From: JAAYAE01 sp963678395
GTDB lineage: Bacteria > Bacillota > Negativicutes > Acidaminococcales > Acidaminococcaceae
Length of the DNA: 64,000 bases
Direction of reading: 5' to 3'
Assembly: GCA_963678395.1 (NCBI GenBank)
Contig: OY782827.1
Location: 682,001-746,000, forward strand
Part shown: piece after piece, positions 1 to 7,105 of the stretch
Layout: each line of letters starts with the position of its first letter
How positions within the stretch are numbered: the stretch's first letter is position 1
Translations under genes and position numbers: made by a program
Notes under the pieces: generated by a model
Seen by the model: the letters and a program-made list of their open reading frames with translations, nothing else
Database searches by the model: none
What the model was told of the DNA's origin: nothing

Positions 1-1
1 A

Positions 2-283
2 AACAATATTCGTATAACGGAAATTGATGGCTTTGAATTTGATTTAACTCCTGAGCGGTTTATGTTAGTGGCACGAAATCAAGATAAACCTGGCATGATT
101 GGTCAAATCGGGACATTGTTAGGGGCTAGTCGTGTAAATATTGCAACTATGCAGGTTAGTCGTAATCAAAAAGATGGCTGCGCTATGATGTTTATTACCG
201 TAGATAATGAGGTAAATAAAGAAACACTAAACTTATTGCAGGGCATTGATGGCATAAAGAAGGCAAATTTGATTAAACTGTAA
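2..283 (+). CDS. serA: D-3-phosphoglycerate dehydrogenase, C-terminal end (5' truncated by window edge)
   Basis: Reading frame 2 is open from the first bases and ends at a TAA at 281-283; the start lies outside the window. The visible 93 residues form an ACT regulatory domain (DKPGMIGQIGTLLG, then VNIATMQVSR), the typical serine-sensing tail of long-form SerA, which makes 3-phosphohydroxypyruvate for serine synthesis. An internal ATG at 62 is not taken as the start because the coding frame continues upstream of it. A stand-alone ACT protein cannot be excluded without the missing upstream part. Followed by a bidirectional terminator. Confidence 0.8.
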   Translation, partial: NNIRITEIDGFEFDLTPERFMLVARNQDKPGMIGQIGTLLGASRVNIATMQVSRNQKDGCAMMFITVDNEVNKETLNLLQGIDGIKKANLIKL

Positions 284-300
284 AGAAAAATTGAATAAAA

Positions 301-336
301 AAGCCTGATATTTTAATAAATATCAGGCTTTTTTTA
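301..336. terminator. Bidirectional intrinsic terminator between serA and xpt
   Basis: Ten-bp perfect stem (AAGCCTGATA / TATCAGGCTT) with a T-run on the right and an A-run on the left, so it can end both the rightward serA transcript and the leftward xpt transcript. Confidence 0.9.
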
Positions 337-906
337 ATCTTCAAATACAACTTTATTGTTTTCAAATTTTTTAATGCGAGCTAAAGACTCCACTTGATAT
401 TCGGCTTGGCATAAACGTTCGCGGCCAGGCTGAAAAGATTTTTCAATCACAATACCGATGCCTGCCACTTGGCTCCCAGCTTGGTCTACTAAATCGGCGA
501 GACCCTTAGCGGCTTCACCCATTGCCAGAAAATCGTCTAATATGAGCACATTTTCACCTTTAGGTAAGAATTTCTTTAGGACAATAATATTGGAAGTTTT
601 CTTTTTGGTAAAGGAAAAGACTTCGGTTTGGTAGGATTCTTCATTAGTTAGGGCAGACTTTTGTTTGCGGGCGAAGACAACGGGAACATGCATTAAAAGT
701 CCGGTTGTCAGGGCAACGGAAATACCGGAGGCTTCAACAGTAAGAATACGGTCGATTTTTTTATTCTGAAAACGGTTGTAAAATTCTCTGCCTATTTCCA
801 TGAGTAAATCCGGGTCGATTTGTTGGTTCAAAAATGCATCTACTTTGAGAATGGAATTATTTAGTACGATTCCTTCATTATTTATACGCTCTTTTAATGA
901 GATCAT
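334..906 (-). CDS. xpt: Xanthine phosphoribosyltransferase
   Basis: 190 residues, the usual length of Xpt. It transfers phosphoribose from PRPP to xanthine for purine salvage in the cytoplasm. The PRPP-binding loop is visible as VLILDDFLAMGEAAKGL (about residues 118-134), preceded by ILTVEASGI. The start ATG is preceded on the minus strand by AGAGGTG at good spacing. Transcribed alone and convergent with serA. I looked for a purine riboswitch upstream and did not see the conserved core, unlike in Bacillus xpt. Confidence 0.92.
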   Translation of the reverse strand: MISLKERINNEGIVLNNSILKVDAFLNQQIDPDLLMEIGREFYNRFQNKKIDRILTVEASGISVALTTGLLMHVPVVFARKQKSALTNEESYQTEVFSFTKKKTSNIIVLKKFLPKGENVLILDDFLAMGEAAKGLADLVDQAGSQVAGIGIVIEKSFQPGRERLCQAEYQVESLARIKKFENNKVVFED

Positions 907-934
907 GGAGCACCTCTTTTGTTATTTTCTGCTT

Positions 935-940
935 ATTATA
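935..940 (-). promoter_or_regulatory. Possible -10 box of xpt
   Basis: Minus-strand TATAAT lies 28 bases upstream of the xpt start codon. No good -35 box at 17-bp spacing is visible, so this is a weak call. Confidence 0.35.
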
Positions 941-1057
941 GCACAATATTTCATAAAAAATGTTAATAATTCAGGAGAATTGTTAAAAAGTGTAAAGAAT
1001 GTAGCGATTTAAGGGGACATAATGCGAGAAAAAAAGAAACTAATATATACAAAAAGT

Positions 1058-1086
1058 ATTGACAATGGCCTAAAAAACTGTCATAA
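1058..1086 (+). promoter_or_regulatory. Promoter of the T-box leader
   Basis: TTGACA (1058-1063), a 17-bp spacer and CATAAT (1081-1086): a near-consensus sigma-70 promoter placed just before the T-box leader. It should originally have driven the ilv-leu operon. Confidence 0.8.
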
Positions 1087-1091
1087 TGTAA

Positions 1092-1376
1092 AAACACTAC
1101 ATCATAAGTCAGTGGTGAGTATAAATATTAGAAATAAAGTAATGATCGGGACAATATCAAGTGGCGTTTTTCAGAGAGTCGGTGGTTGGTGCGAACCGAT
1201 AAAACAACTTGAGAAAACTCACCCGGGAACTTCAGTTACGAAATAATAGTAGGAACTGACGTTTAGCGCCATGTTACGGTGTCCGAAGATATTATTCGGG
1301 ACAATGAGGTCAAAATAGGGTGGTACCGCGGTTACTAGTCGCCCCTATCTGTGAAGAACAGATAGGGGCGCTTTTT
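1092..1376 (+). promoter_or_regulatory. T-box leader (probably tRNA-Leu sensing) with terminator
   Basis: The hallmark T-box bulge sequence GGGTGGTACCGCG is at 1318-1330, followed by a strong terminator hairpin (1341-1369, 12-bp stem GCCCCTATCTGT / ACAGATAGGGGC) and T6. The stem I landmarks AGAGAG and GGTTGGTGCGAACCGA lie upstream. The candidate specifier codon is CTC at 1218-1220 followed by A, which would read leucine as in the B. subtilis ilv-leu leader; this assignment is inferred from position, not from folding. Uncharged tRNA would stabilise the antiterminator and switch on the branched-chain operon that starts at 3516, now separated by an IS insertion. Confidence 0.9.
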
Positions 1377-1516
1377 TATTGTATATTTTGCTTTAGCGAT
1401 GGTTTCGAGCGACAAAGGAGCGAAGAAACAATAAACCGCCGGCTATGTGAAGTGGTAACATCTAAGTGGACACTTAAACCACTGGTGACTTAGTGTTATA
1501 ATTTTGTAAAAAAGCG

Positions 1517-1864
1517 GTGAAAATAATGGGCCTCAAAGGTGGAAATAAGAGATATTTTAGCAAGGAATTTAAATTATCAGTTGTGCAGAGAAATTTAGCT
1601 GGCGAAAGCAGTGGGAAACTATCCAAACAACTTAATTTAGATAAATCGCTAATTTGTTACTGGGCAAGAATATATAGAGATAAAGGGGAATCTGGACTAG
1701 AATCCAAGAGACGTCCTGGAAATCCTCTTGCTACATATCAAAACAGAAAAACGCTATCCATCGAAGAACACCTTAGATATGAGCTGGCTAAAAAAGATAT
1801 CGAGCTTGCAAAACTAAAAAAAATATTAGAATATCAGAGGGGGCATGTCAAGGCAGGAAATTAA
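1517..1864 (+). CDS. IS3-family transposase OrfA
   Basis: 115 residues with an N-terminal helix-turn-helix (about residues 12-55, including KLSKQLNLDKSLICYWARIY) that binds the element ends, and a C-terminal helix expected to form a leucine-zipper-like dimer region. An A8 run at 1816-1823 near the 3' end allows -1 slippage into orfB, which is open in that frame, giving the OrfAB transposase known for the family. The GTG start was chosen because no better-placed ATG precedes the HTH. Confidence 0.88.
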   Translation: MKIMGLKGGNKRYFSKEFKLSVVQRNLAGESSGKLSKQLNLDKSLICYWARIYRDKGESGLESKRRPGNPLATYQNRKTLSIEEHLRYELAKKDIELAKLKKILEYQRGHVKAGN

Positions 1865-1869
1865 TACGA

Positions 1870-2682
1870 TTGTATTTCGAGGCGATATTCGAATTAAGTG
1901 ACCGTTATTCTGTAGTATGGTTATGTAAACAGTTTTCGGTATCTAGAGCTGGATATTATAACTGGATAAAACATAAAAATCGTCCCAATACATATGAGTT
2001 ACAGCGGCAAGAAATTATATTATTTATACGTAAAATTCATGAAGAAAAACCCAGCTATGGCTATCGCAGAATTCGTAATCGAATTTTGAAAGATACCGGA
2101 TGGCATATTTGTCTCCCGAGGGTGCTCTCTTGCATGCAAAGTATTGGCATCCAGTCTAAGGCACGAAAAAAGAAACACTGGGGCGGTGTTGGAAAAGAGC
2201 ATAATATCTTTAAAAATATTCTAAACCGCAATTTCACGGCTAAGAGACCACTACAAAAGGTTGTAACAGATATTACCGAATTCTACTGGCATGGCAGAAA
2301 ATGCTTCTTTACATGTTACTTAGATTTATTTAATAATGAAATGGTGTCTTGGAATTTTGGTTTTCGTGAAGACCTGCCTTTTGTTCTTAAACCACTAACA
2401 GATCTCTTAGTTTTAATTGGAAAGGCTGCTGGTTCAGAGCCAACAATACTGCATTCCGATCAAGGTTCACAGTATAGCTCGCCTGCTTTCACAACGCTTT
2501 TGAAGAGATATGGCATTATCCAGAGTATGTCTCGTGCGGGAACGCCACATGATAATGCTGTTATTGAGAGTTTTTTCGGTTGGTTCAAAGAAGAATTGAA
2601 CTTGGATTTCCATTTCAAGAAAGCAAACGATATTTTTATTGTTGTTCATCAAGCTGTAGACTATTTTAATATGCAAATTTAA
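1870..2682 (+). CDS. IS3-family transposase OrfB (C-terminally altered)
   Basis: DDE integrase-type catalytic part: VVTDITEFYW supplies the first Asp, LHSDQGSQY the second, and NAVIESFFGWFKEE the Glu. 270 residues here against 289 in copies 2 and 3: a 13-bp duplication at about 2668-2690 shifts the frame just before the end and removes the last 20 or so residues. The protein is probably expressed as the OrfAB fusion by -1 frameshifting from orfA. Whether the shortened version is active is unclear. Confidence 0.85.
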   Translation: MYFEAIFELSDRYSVVWLCKQFSVSRAGYYNWIKHKNRPNTYELQRQEIILFIRKIHEEKPSYGYRRIRNRILKDTGWHICLPRVLSCMQSIGIQSKARKKKHWGGVGKEHNIFKNILNRNFTAKRPLQKVVTDITEFYWHGRKCFFTCYLDLFNNEMVSWNFGFREDLPFVLKPLTDLLVLIGKAAGSEPTILHSDQGSQYSSPAFTTLLKRYGIIQSMSRAGTPHDNAVIESFFGWFKEELNLDFHFKKANDIFIVVHQAVDYFNMQI

Positions 2683-2893
2683 TATGCAAAGGCCTGTTGC
2701 TAAACTGCAATATAAATCTCCCATACAGTTTCGTCTAGATAGGTGCAACTAATTATTAGTGGTTATAGTGTCCTTTTTATATTGACCACTTCACTATGCC
2801 GGCGAGATTCGATAGCTTTAGCAGAAAAAACCTCCAATGTTAAAATAGTGTTGGTTCGCCAACCACACATAAATAACAGAGGAGGTATCCATA

Positions 2894-3364
2894 TTGGACA
2901 GTCAAAGTTTATCACACAGTAGTTGGAACTGCAAATATAATATAGTGTTTGCTCCGAAGTACAGGAGAAGAGTAATATACGGGAAGATAAGATTGGATAT
3001 AGGAAAAATATTAAGGCTGTTATGCCAGAGAAAAGAAGTAGAAATAATTGAAGCAGAGTGTTGTCCTGATCACGTTCATATGCTAGTGAAAATACCACCT
3101 AAATATAGTGTATCCCAAATATTAGGGTATCTGAAAGGAAAAAGTTCCCTTATGATATTTGACCGACATGCTAATTTAAAATATAAATATGGAAACAGGC
3201 ATTTCTGGTGTAGAGGGTATTATGTAGATACAGTAGGAAAAAAAAGCAAAAGAATAGAAGAATATGTTAGGAATCAACTACAGGATGATATTACCACAGA
3301 CAAAATCTCGCTGAAAGAGTATGTAGACCCGTTCACGGGTGAGCCGGTAAAAGAGAATAAATAA
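2894..3364 (+). CDS. tnpA: IS200/IS605 transposase TnpA (Y1 HUH type), copy 1
   Basis: 156 residues, normal for TnpA, a single-strand transposase. The HUH motif is in CPDHVHML (about residues 57-64) and the catalytic Tyr in RGYYVDTVG (about 108-116). TTG start preceded by AGGAGG; copy 2 uses ATG at the same place. Copy 1 differs from copy 3 by a few residues, for example KYNIVF instead of KYHIVF near residue 17. It is downstream of the nested IS3, so its native promoter region is separated from the left end. Confidence 0.9.
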   Translation: MDSQSLSHSSWNCKYNIVFAPKYRRRVIYGKIRLDIGKILRLLCQRKEVEIIEAECCPDHVHMLVKIPPKYSVSQILGYLKGKSSLMIFDRHANLKYKYGNRHFWCRGYYVDTVGKKSKRIEEYVRNQLQDDITTDKISLKEYVDPFTGEPVKENK

Positions 3365-3469
3365 GAAAAAGGCCCAAGGGGCCTAATTCGGGGAAGATGT
3401 GCGATTGGCGGACTAATTCAGTACATCTTAAGATGTGGCAGGTAAGAGCACCTTATAGGTGCTGTACAT

Positions 3470-3490
3470 ACCGCCGGCTGAGCCGGCGGT
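3470..3490 (+). repeat. IS200 right-end hairpin, copy 1
   Basis: Nine-bp perfect stem ACCGCCGGC / GCCGGCGGT with a TGA loop, 7 bases from the right end. It is identical in copies 2 and 3 and related to the left-end hairpin; it probably serves TnpA recognition of the transposon end. Confidence 0.8.
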
Positions 3491-3515
3491 TATGATTATT
3501 TGGGAGGTGTATAGT

Positions 3516-4073
3516 ATGGAGCAGGTTTTATCTATAGTCGTTCGCAACCAGCCCGGTGTATTAATGCGGGTTGCCGGCATGTTTTCTCGTCGTGGTTACA
3601 ACATAGACAGCCTCGCTGTAGGCATTACTCAGAATCCGGAGTTCTCACGTATGACTGTTACTATGCAGGCAAATGCTACAACCGTTGACCAGGTTTGCAA
3701 ACAACTGGAAAAATTAGTTGAAGTTGAGGCAGTAAAAATTTTGCCACCACATAATACTTCTCAAAGAAGCATGGCTTTGGTTAAAGTCAAGACAGCCGAT
3801 AAACGTTTAGAGATTTTGCGGGTTGCAGATGTTTTTCGCGCATATGCAATTGATATTTCAGGAGAATCTTTGACCTTTTTGATTACAGGCGATATAGCTA
3901 AGCTCCATGCTTTCGTTGAGGTAATGAAACCTTATGGAATAATGGAAATGGTACAGACTGGGGCCGTAGCCTTGGAAAGAGGCAAAGAGGCCTTGACTGT
4001 AACAAAGTCTCGCTATAAGTGGCCGCAAACGGTTATAAGCAAAAATACTTCTGAGCATTGCAAACTTATTTAA
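3516..4073 (+). CDS. ilvN: Acetolactate synthase small (regulatory) subunit
   Basis: 185 residues with an N-terminal ACT domain (VVRNQPGVLMRVAGMFSRRGYNIDS in broken form: NQPGVL, then RRGYNIDSL) that binds valine, and a C-terminal activation domain. It regulates the IlvB catalytic subunit encoded at the far end of the same operon. The start at 3516 is chosen over an upstream in-frame ATG because GGGAGGTG lies 6-7 bases before it and IlvN proteins begin at this point. It now lies immediately downstream of an IS200 right end. Confidence 0.93.
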   Translation: MEQVLSIVVRNQPGVLMRVAGMFSRRGYNIDSLAVGITQNPEFSRMTVTMQANATTVDQVCKQLEKLVEVEAVKILPPHNTSQRSMALVKVKTADKRLEILRVADVFRAYAIDISGESLTFLITGDIAKLHAFVEVMKPYGIMEMVQTGAVALERGKEALTVTKSRYKWPQTVISKNTSEHCKLI

Positions 4074-4139
4074 GGTTTTTAATCTAAACAGGTTTTAAAT
4101 ATAAAATATTTGAGGGCAGCAAAAAAGGAGAGAATGAAA

Positions 4140-5138
4140 ATGGTAAAAATGTATTATGACAAAGATGCTAATTTTGATTTATTGAAAGGTAAAACGGTTG
4201 CTATTATTGGCTATGGTTCTCAAGGACATGCTCATGCTTTGAATTTGCAAGAAAGTGGTGCTAATGTCGTTGTTGGTTTATATGAAGGAAGCAAGTCAAA
4301 AGCAGAAGCAGCAGGATTAAAAGTAATGAACGCAGCTGATGCGGCTAAGGTTGCTGATGTTATTATGATGCTTATTTCGGACGAAAAGCAAGCTGCTACA
4401 TACAAAAGCGATATCGCTCCATATTTGCAAGCAGGAAATGCCCTTGCTTTTGCTCATGGATTTAATATTCATTTTGGACAAATTGTTCCACCTGCAGACG
4501 TAGATGTATTTATGGTTGCGCCTAAAGGACCGGGCCATTTGGTTCGCCGTGTATACACAGAAGGTGCTGGTGTACCCATGCTTATCGCTGTACATCAAGA
4601 TGCTACCGGTAAAGCTCATGATCTTGCACTTGCTTATGCTAAAGGCATTGGCGGTACTCGTGCAGGCGTATTGGAAACTACTTTTAGAGATGAAACCGAA
4701 ACAGATTTATTCGGTGAGCAAGCTGTATTGTGTGGCGGCGTAACTGCTCTTATCACAGCTGGGTTTGAAACTCTTTGCGAAGCAGGCTATGCTCCTGAGA
4801 ATGCTTACTTTGAATGTATGCATGAAATGAAATTAATCGTTGATTTAATGTATGAAGGCGGCATGGCGAAAATGCGTCATTCTATCAGTGATACTGCTGA
4901 ATATGGTGATTATGTAACAGGTAGTCGTATTGTTACTGCTGAAACCAAAAAAGCCATGAAACAAGTATTAACTGAGATTCAAGATGGTACTTTTGCTAAA
5001 AACTGGTTGTTGGAAAATCAAGCTAATCGTCCTGCTTTCAATGCTATGCGTAGACGTGGTGCGGAGCATCCAATTGAAAAAGTCGGCGGACAACTTCGTG
5101 CTATGATGCCTTTCCTTAAACCGGCTACTAAAAAATAA
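4140..5138 (+). CDS. ilvC: Ketol-acid reductoisomerase
   Basis: Class I short form, 332 residues. It converts acetolactate to dihydroxyisovalerate (and the isoleucine analogue) with NAD(P)H and Mg. Rossmann motif GYGSQGHAHALN at about residues 24-35; metal ligands in DLFGEQAVLCGG and the ECMHEMKLIVDLMYEGG region. The start at 4140 is 9 bases after GGAG; an ATG at 4134 is possible but too close to the ribosome site. Followed by a 225-bp gap before leuC. Confidence 0.95.
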   Translation: MVKMYYDKDANFDLLKGKTVAIIGYGSQGHAHALNLQESGANVVVGLYEGSKSKAEAAGLKVMNAADAAKVADVIMMLISDEKQAATYKSDIAPYLQAGNALAFAHGFNIHFGQIVPPADVDVFMVAPKGPGHLVRRVYTEGAGVPMLIAVHQDATGKAHDLALAYAKGIGGTRAGVLETTFRDETETDLFGEQAVLCGGVTALITAGFETLCEAGYAPENAYFECMHEMKLIVDLMYEGGMAKMRHSISDTAEYGDYVTGSRIVTAETKKAMKQVLTEIQDGTFAKNWLLENQANRPAFNAMRRRGAEHPIEKVGGQLRAMMPFLKPATKK

Positions 5139-5227
5139 GAAGCTTTTCAGATATAATTCTATTAGCTATGTTACGACAGGGTGTTCATCGTTGTCGATGC
5201 TATAGAGCATTGTGCAAGCGATAAAAC

Positions 5228-5253
5228 CCTAGTCGTACTAGGCTAGTTTTTTT
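5228..5253 (+). terminator. Possible terminator or attenuator between ilvC and leuC
   Basis: CCTAG / CTAGG stem with a TCGTA loop, followed after four bases by T7. The stem is short, so partial termination is more likely than a full stop. A second small hairpin (TTTTCCC / GGGGAAAA) lies just before the leuC ribosome site. This would let ilvC be expressed more than leu genes. Confidence 0.5.
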
Positions 5254-5363
5254 AGAAAAACAAACAGCTTTATCTAGATTTAGCAAATCCGTTTTTGCAC
5301 TGGTTAACTTTTGCTATTTCTATTTTCCCTGATTAGGGGAAAACAAAATAGGAGGAATATATT

Positions 5364-6629
5364 ATGGGCATGACTATGACTCAAAAAATTTTAGCAAAAC
5401 ATTCCGGTTGTGATTTCGTATCTGTGGGAGAATTGCTTATTTCACAAGTAGATTTGATTTTAGCTAATGATATTACCGGGCCTCCAGCCATTGACGAGTT
5501 TAATAAAATCGGCAAACCTGTTTTTGATAAGAACAAGATTGCACTTGTTCCTGACCACTTTTCTCCCTGCAAAGATATTAAATCGGCAGAAATGTGCAAA
5601 CATTTACGCGATTTTGCCAGACAACATGAAATAAAGAATTACTTTGAAGTGGGGCGCATGGGTATTGAACATGCACTGCTTCCTGATGCTGGACTTATTG
5701 CTCCAGGTGAAATAATCATTGGAGCTGACTCTCATACTTGCACTTATGGTGCACTAAATGCCATGGCTACCGGAGTAGGACAAACGGATGTTGGTGCAGC
5801 AATGGCCAGCGGAACTACTTGGTTTAAGGTGCCCAAGGCAATTAAAGTTGTTATAACAGGTAAAAAACCTCGCTTTGTGCAAGGTAAAGATATTATTTTG
5901 ACTATTATTGGTAAAATTGGCGTAGATGGAGCACGTTATCAGTCATTGGAATTTTGTGGTGATGGTATAGCAGAACTTACTATGGCAGACCGTTTTACTA
6001 TTTGTAATATGGCTATTGAGGCCGGAGGAAAAAATGGCATTTTCCCTGTGGACGAAAAAACAAAGGAGTTTTTGCAAGAACGAGGTGTGACACGTCCTTG
6101 GACTAGTGTAGAACCTGATAGTGATGCTGAATATGATAGAGTATTAACCATTGAATTAGATAAATTAGTACCGGTAGTAGCATACCCGCATTTGCCGGAA
6201 AATACGCATCCTGCAGCAGAATCTAACCATATAATTATTGATCAGTCTATTATAGGCTCTTGCACTAATGGCCGCTTGGAAGATTTGGCACAAGCCGCAG
6301 AGGTACTAAAAGGACAAAAAGTGCATCCGCATATGCGTTGCATTATAATTCCTGCTACACAAGAAATTTACAAAAAAGCTATGGCTTTAGGGTACATTGA
6401 TATTTTTATTGATGCTGGAGCGGCTGTTAGCACTCCGACTTGCGGACCTTGTTTGGGTGGATACATGGGCATATTAGCTCATGGAGAACGCGCAATATCA
6501 ACGACGAATCGCAATTTCCGTGGCCGCATGGGTCATGTAGACAGCGAAGTATATTTGGCAAGCCCATATACGGCAGCAGCTAGTGCTGTTTTGGGTCATA
6601 TTGCAGATCCTGGGGAGGTGCTGAAATGA
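5364..6629 (+). CDS. leuC: 3-isopropylmalate dehydratase large subunit
   Basis: 421 residues, the length of the bacterial/archaeal type LeuC (shorter than the E. coli type). It isomerises 2-isopropylmalate to 3-isopropylmalate using a 4Fe-4S cluster. Cluster cysteines are in GSCTNGR and in TPTCGPCLGG; substrate motifs include GADSHTCTYGA. ATG start preceded by AGGAGG. Overlaps leuD by four bases (ATGA), so the two subunits are coupled. Confidence 0.95.
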   Translation: MGMTMTQKILAKHSGCDFVSVGELLISQVDLILANDITGPPAIDEFNKIGKPVFDKNKIALVPDHFSPCKDIKSAEMCKHLRDFARQHEIKNYFEVGRMGIEHALLPDAGLIAPGEIIIGADSHTCTYGALNAMATGVGQTDVGAAMASGTTWFKVPKAIKVVITGKKPRFVQGKDIILTIIGKIGVDGARYQSLEFCGDGIAELTMADRFTICNMAIEAGGKNGIFPVDEKTKEFLQERGVTRPWTSVEPDSDAEYDRVLTIELDKLVPVVAYPHLPENTHPAAESNHIIIDQSIIGSCTNGRLEDLAQAAEVLKGQKVHPHMRCIIIPATQEIYKKAMALGYIDIFIDAGAAVSTPTCGPCLGGYMGILAHGERAISTTNRNFRGRMGHVDSEVYLASPYTAAASAVLGHIADPGEVLK

Positions 6630-7105
6630 GCAAAGTGTGGCGCTATGGTGATCATATAGACACGGACGTTATTATTCCGGCCCGCTATTTGAATATTGCG
6701 TATTTCAAAGAGTTATCTGAGCATGCTATGGAAGCTATTGATACTAGCTTTGCTTCTAATGTGCAGCCACAGGATATTATTGTCGCCGGAAGAAATTTTG
6801 GTTGTGGTTCCTCACGCGAGCATGCACCGATTGTTTTACAACAAAAAGGGGTAAAATGTATTATTGCTGATAGTTTTGCGCGTATTTTTTATCGTAATGC
6901 CATTAATATTGGTTTGCCGGTTTTAGAAATAGGCCAAGCGGTAGAACAAATAGAAGCTGGTGATGAACTAACGGTAAATTTACTCAAGGGCGAAATAAAG
7001 ATTGTTAACAAAGGCATTACTATACAGACTAATCCGTTGCCGGAATTTGTGCAGAAAATTGCTGATGCCGGTGGTCTTATTAACTATATCAAAGGGGAAC
7101 ATTAA
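6626..7105 (+). CDS. leuD: 3-isopropylmalate dehydratase small subunit
   Basis: 159 residues; swivelling domain partner of LeuC. Typical motifs DTDVIIPARYL and GRNFGCGSSREHAP, then FARIFYRNAINIG. The ATG overlaps the leuC stop and the gene stops directly at the leuB ATG. Confidence 0.95.
   Translation: MSKVWRYGDHIDTDVIIPARYLNIAYFKELSEHAMEAIDTSFASNVQPQDIIVAGRNFGCGSSREHAPIVLQQKGVKCIIADSFARIFYRNAINIGLPVLEIGQAVEQIEAGDELTVNLLKGEIKIVNKGITIQTNPLPEFVQKIADAGGLINYIKGEH

Larger units (their letters stand above)
1448..2793 (+). mobile_element. IS3-family element, copy 1, nested in IS200 copy 1
   Basis: Ends are TGAAGTGGT...ACCACTTCA, inverted repeats with the TG/CA termini of the IS3 family, flanked by the 5-bp duplication CTATG (1443-1447 and 2794-2798). 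It contains overlapping-frame orfA and orfB. It splits the loop of the IS200 left-end hairpin. This copy is 13 bp longer than copy 3 because of a short tandem duplication near the end of orfB. Confidence 0.92.
1381..3497 (+). mobile_element. IS200/IS605-type element, copy 1, carrying a nested IS3 element
   Basis: Compared with the other copies, the shared sequence runs from GTATATTTTGC at 1381 to TATGATT at 3497. Removing the 1,346-bp IS3 insert and its 5-bp duplication leaves 766 bp, the same as copies 2 and 3. It carries tnpA and no tnpB. The subterminal left hairpin (core GCCGGC-TAT-GCCGGC) and the right-end hairpin (core GCCGGC-TGA-GCCGGC) have related sequences. The left end begins four bases after the T6 tract of the T-box terminator and the right end lies 18 bases before ilvN. 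Confidence 0.9.

Noticed and set aside
907..1020. Purine riboswitch upstream of xpt
   Set aside because: The conserved purine aptamer core is not seen on the minus strand in this short region.
1022..1246. Open reading frame of 74 codons within the T-box leader
   Set aside because: It lies across the promoter and the structured T-box RNA, has no ribosome site and no protein-like features.
3365..3490. Guide-like omega RNA in the IS200 3' region
   Set aside because: There is no TnpB or IscB gene in any copy; the hairpins are better explained as transposon-end structures.
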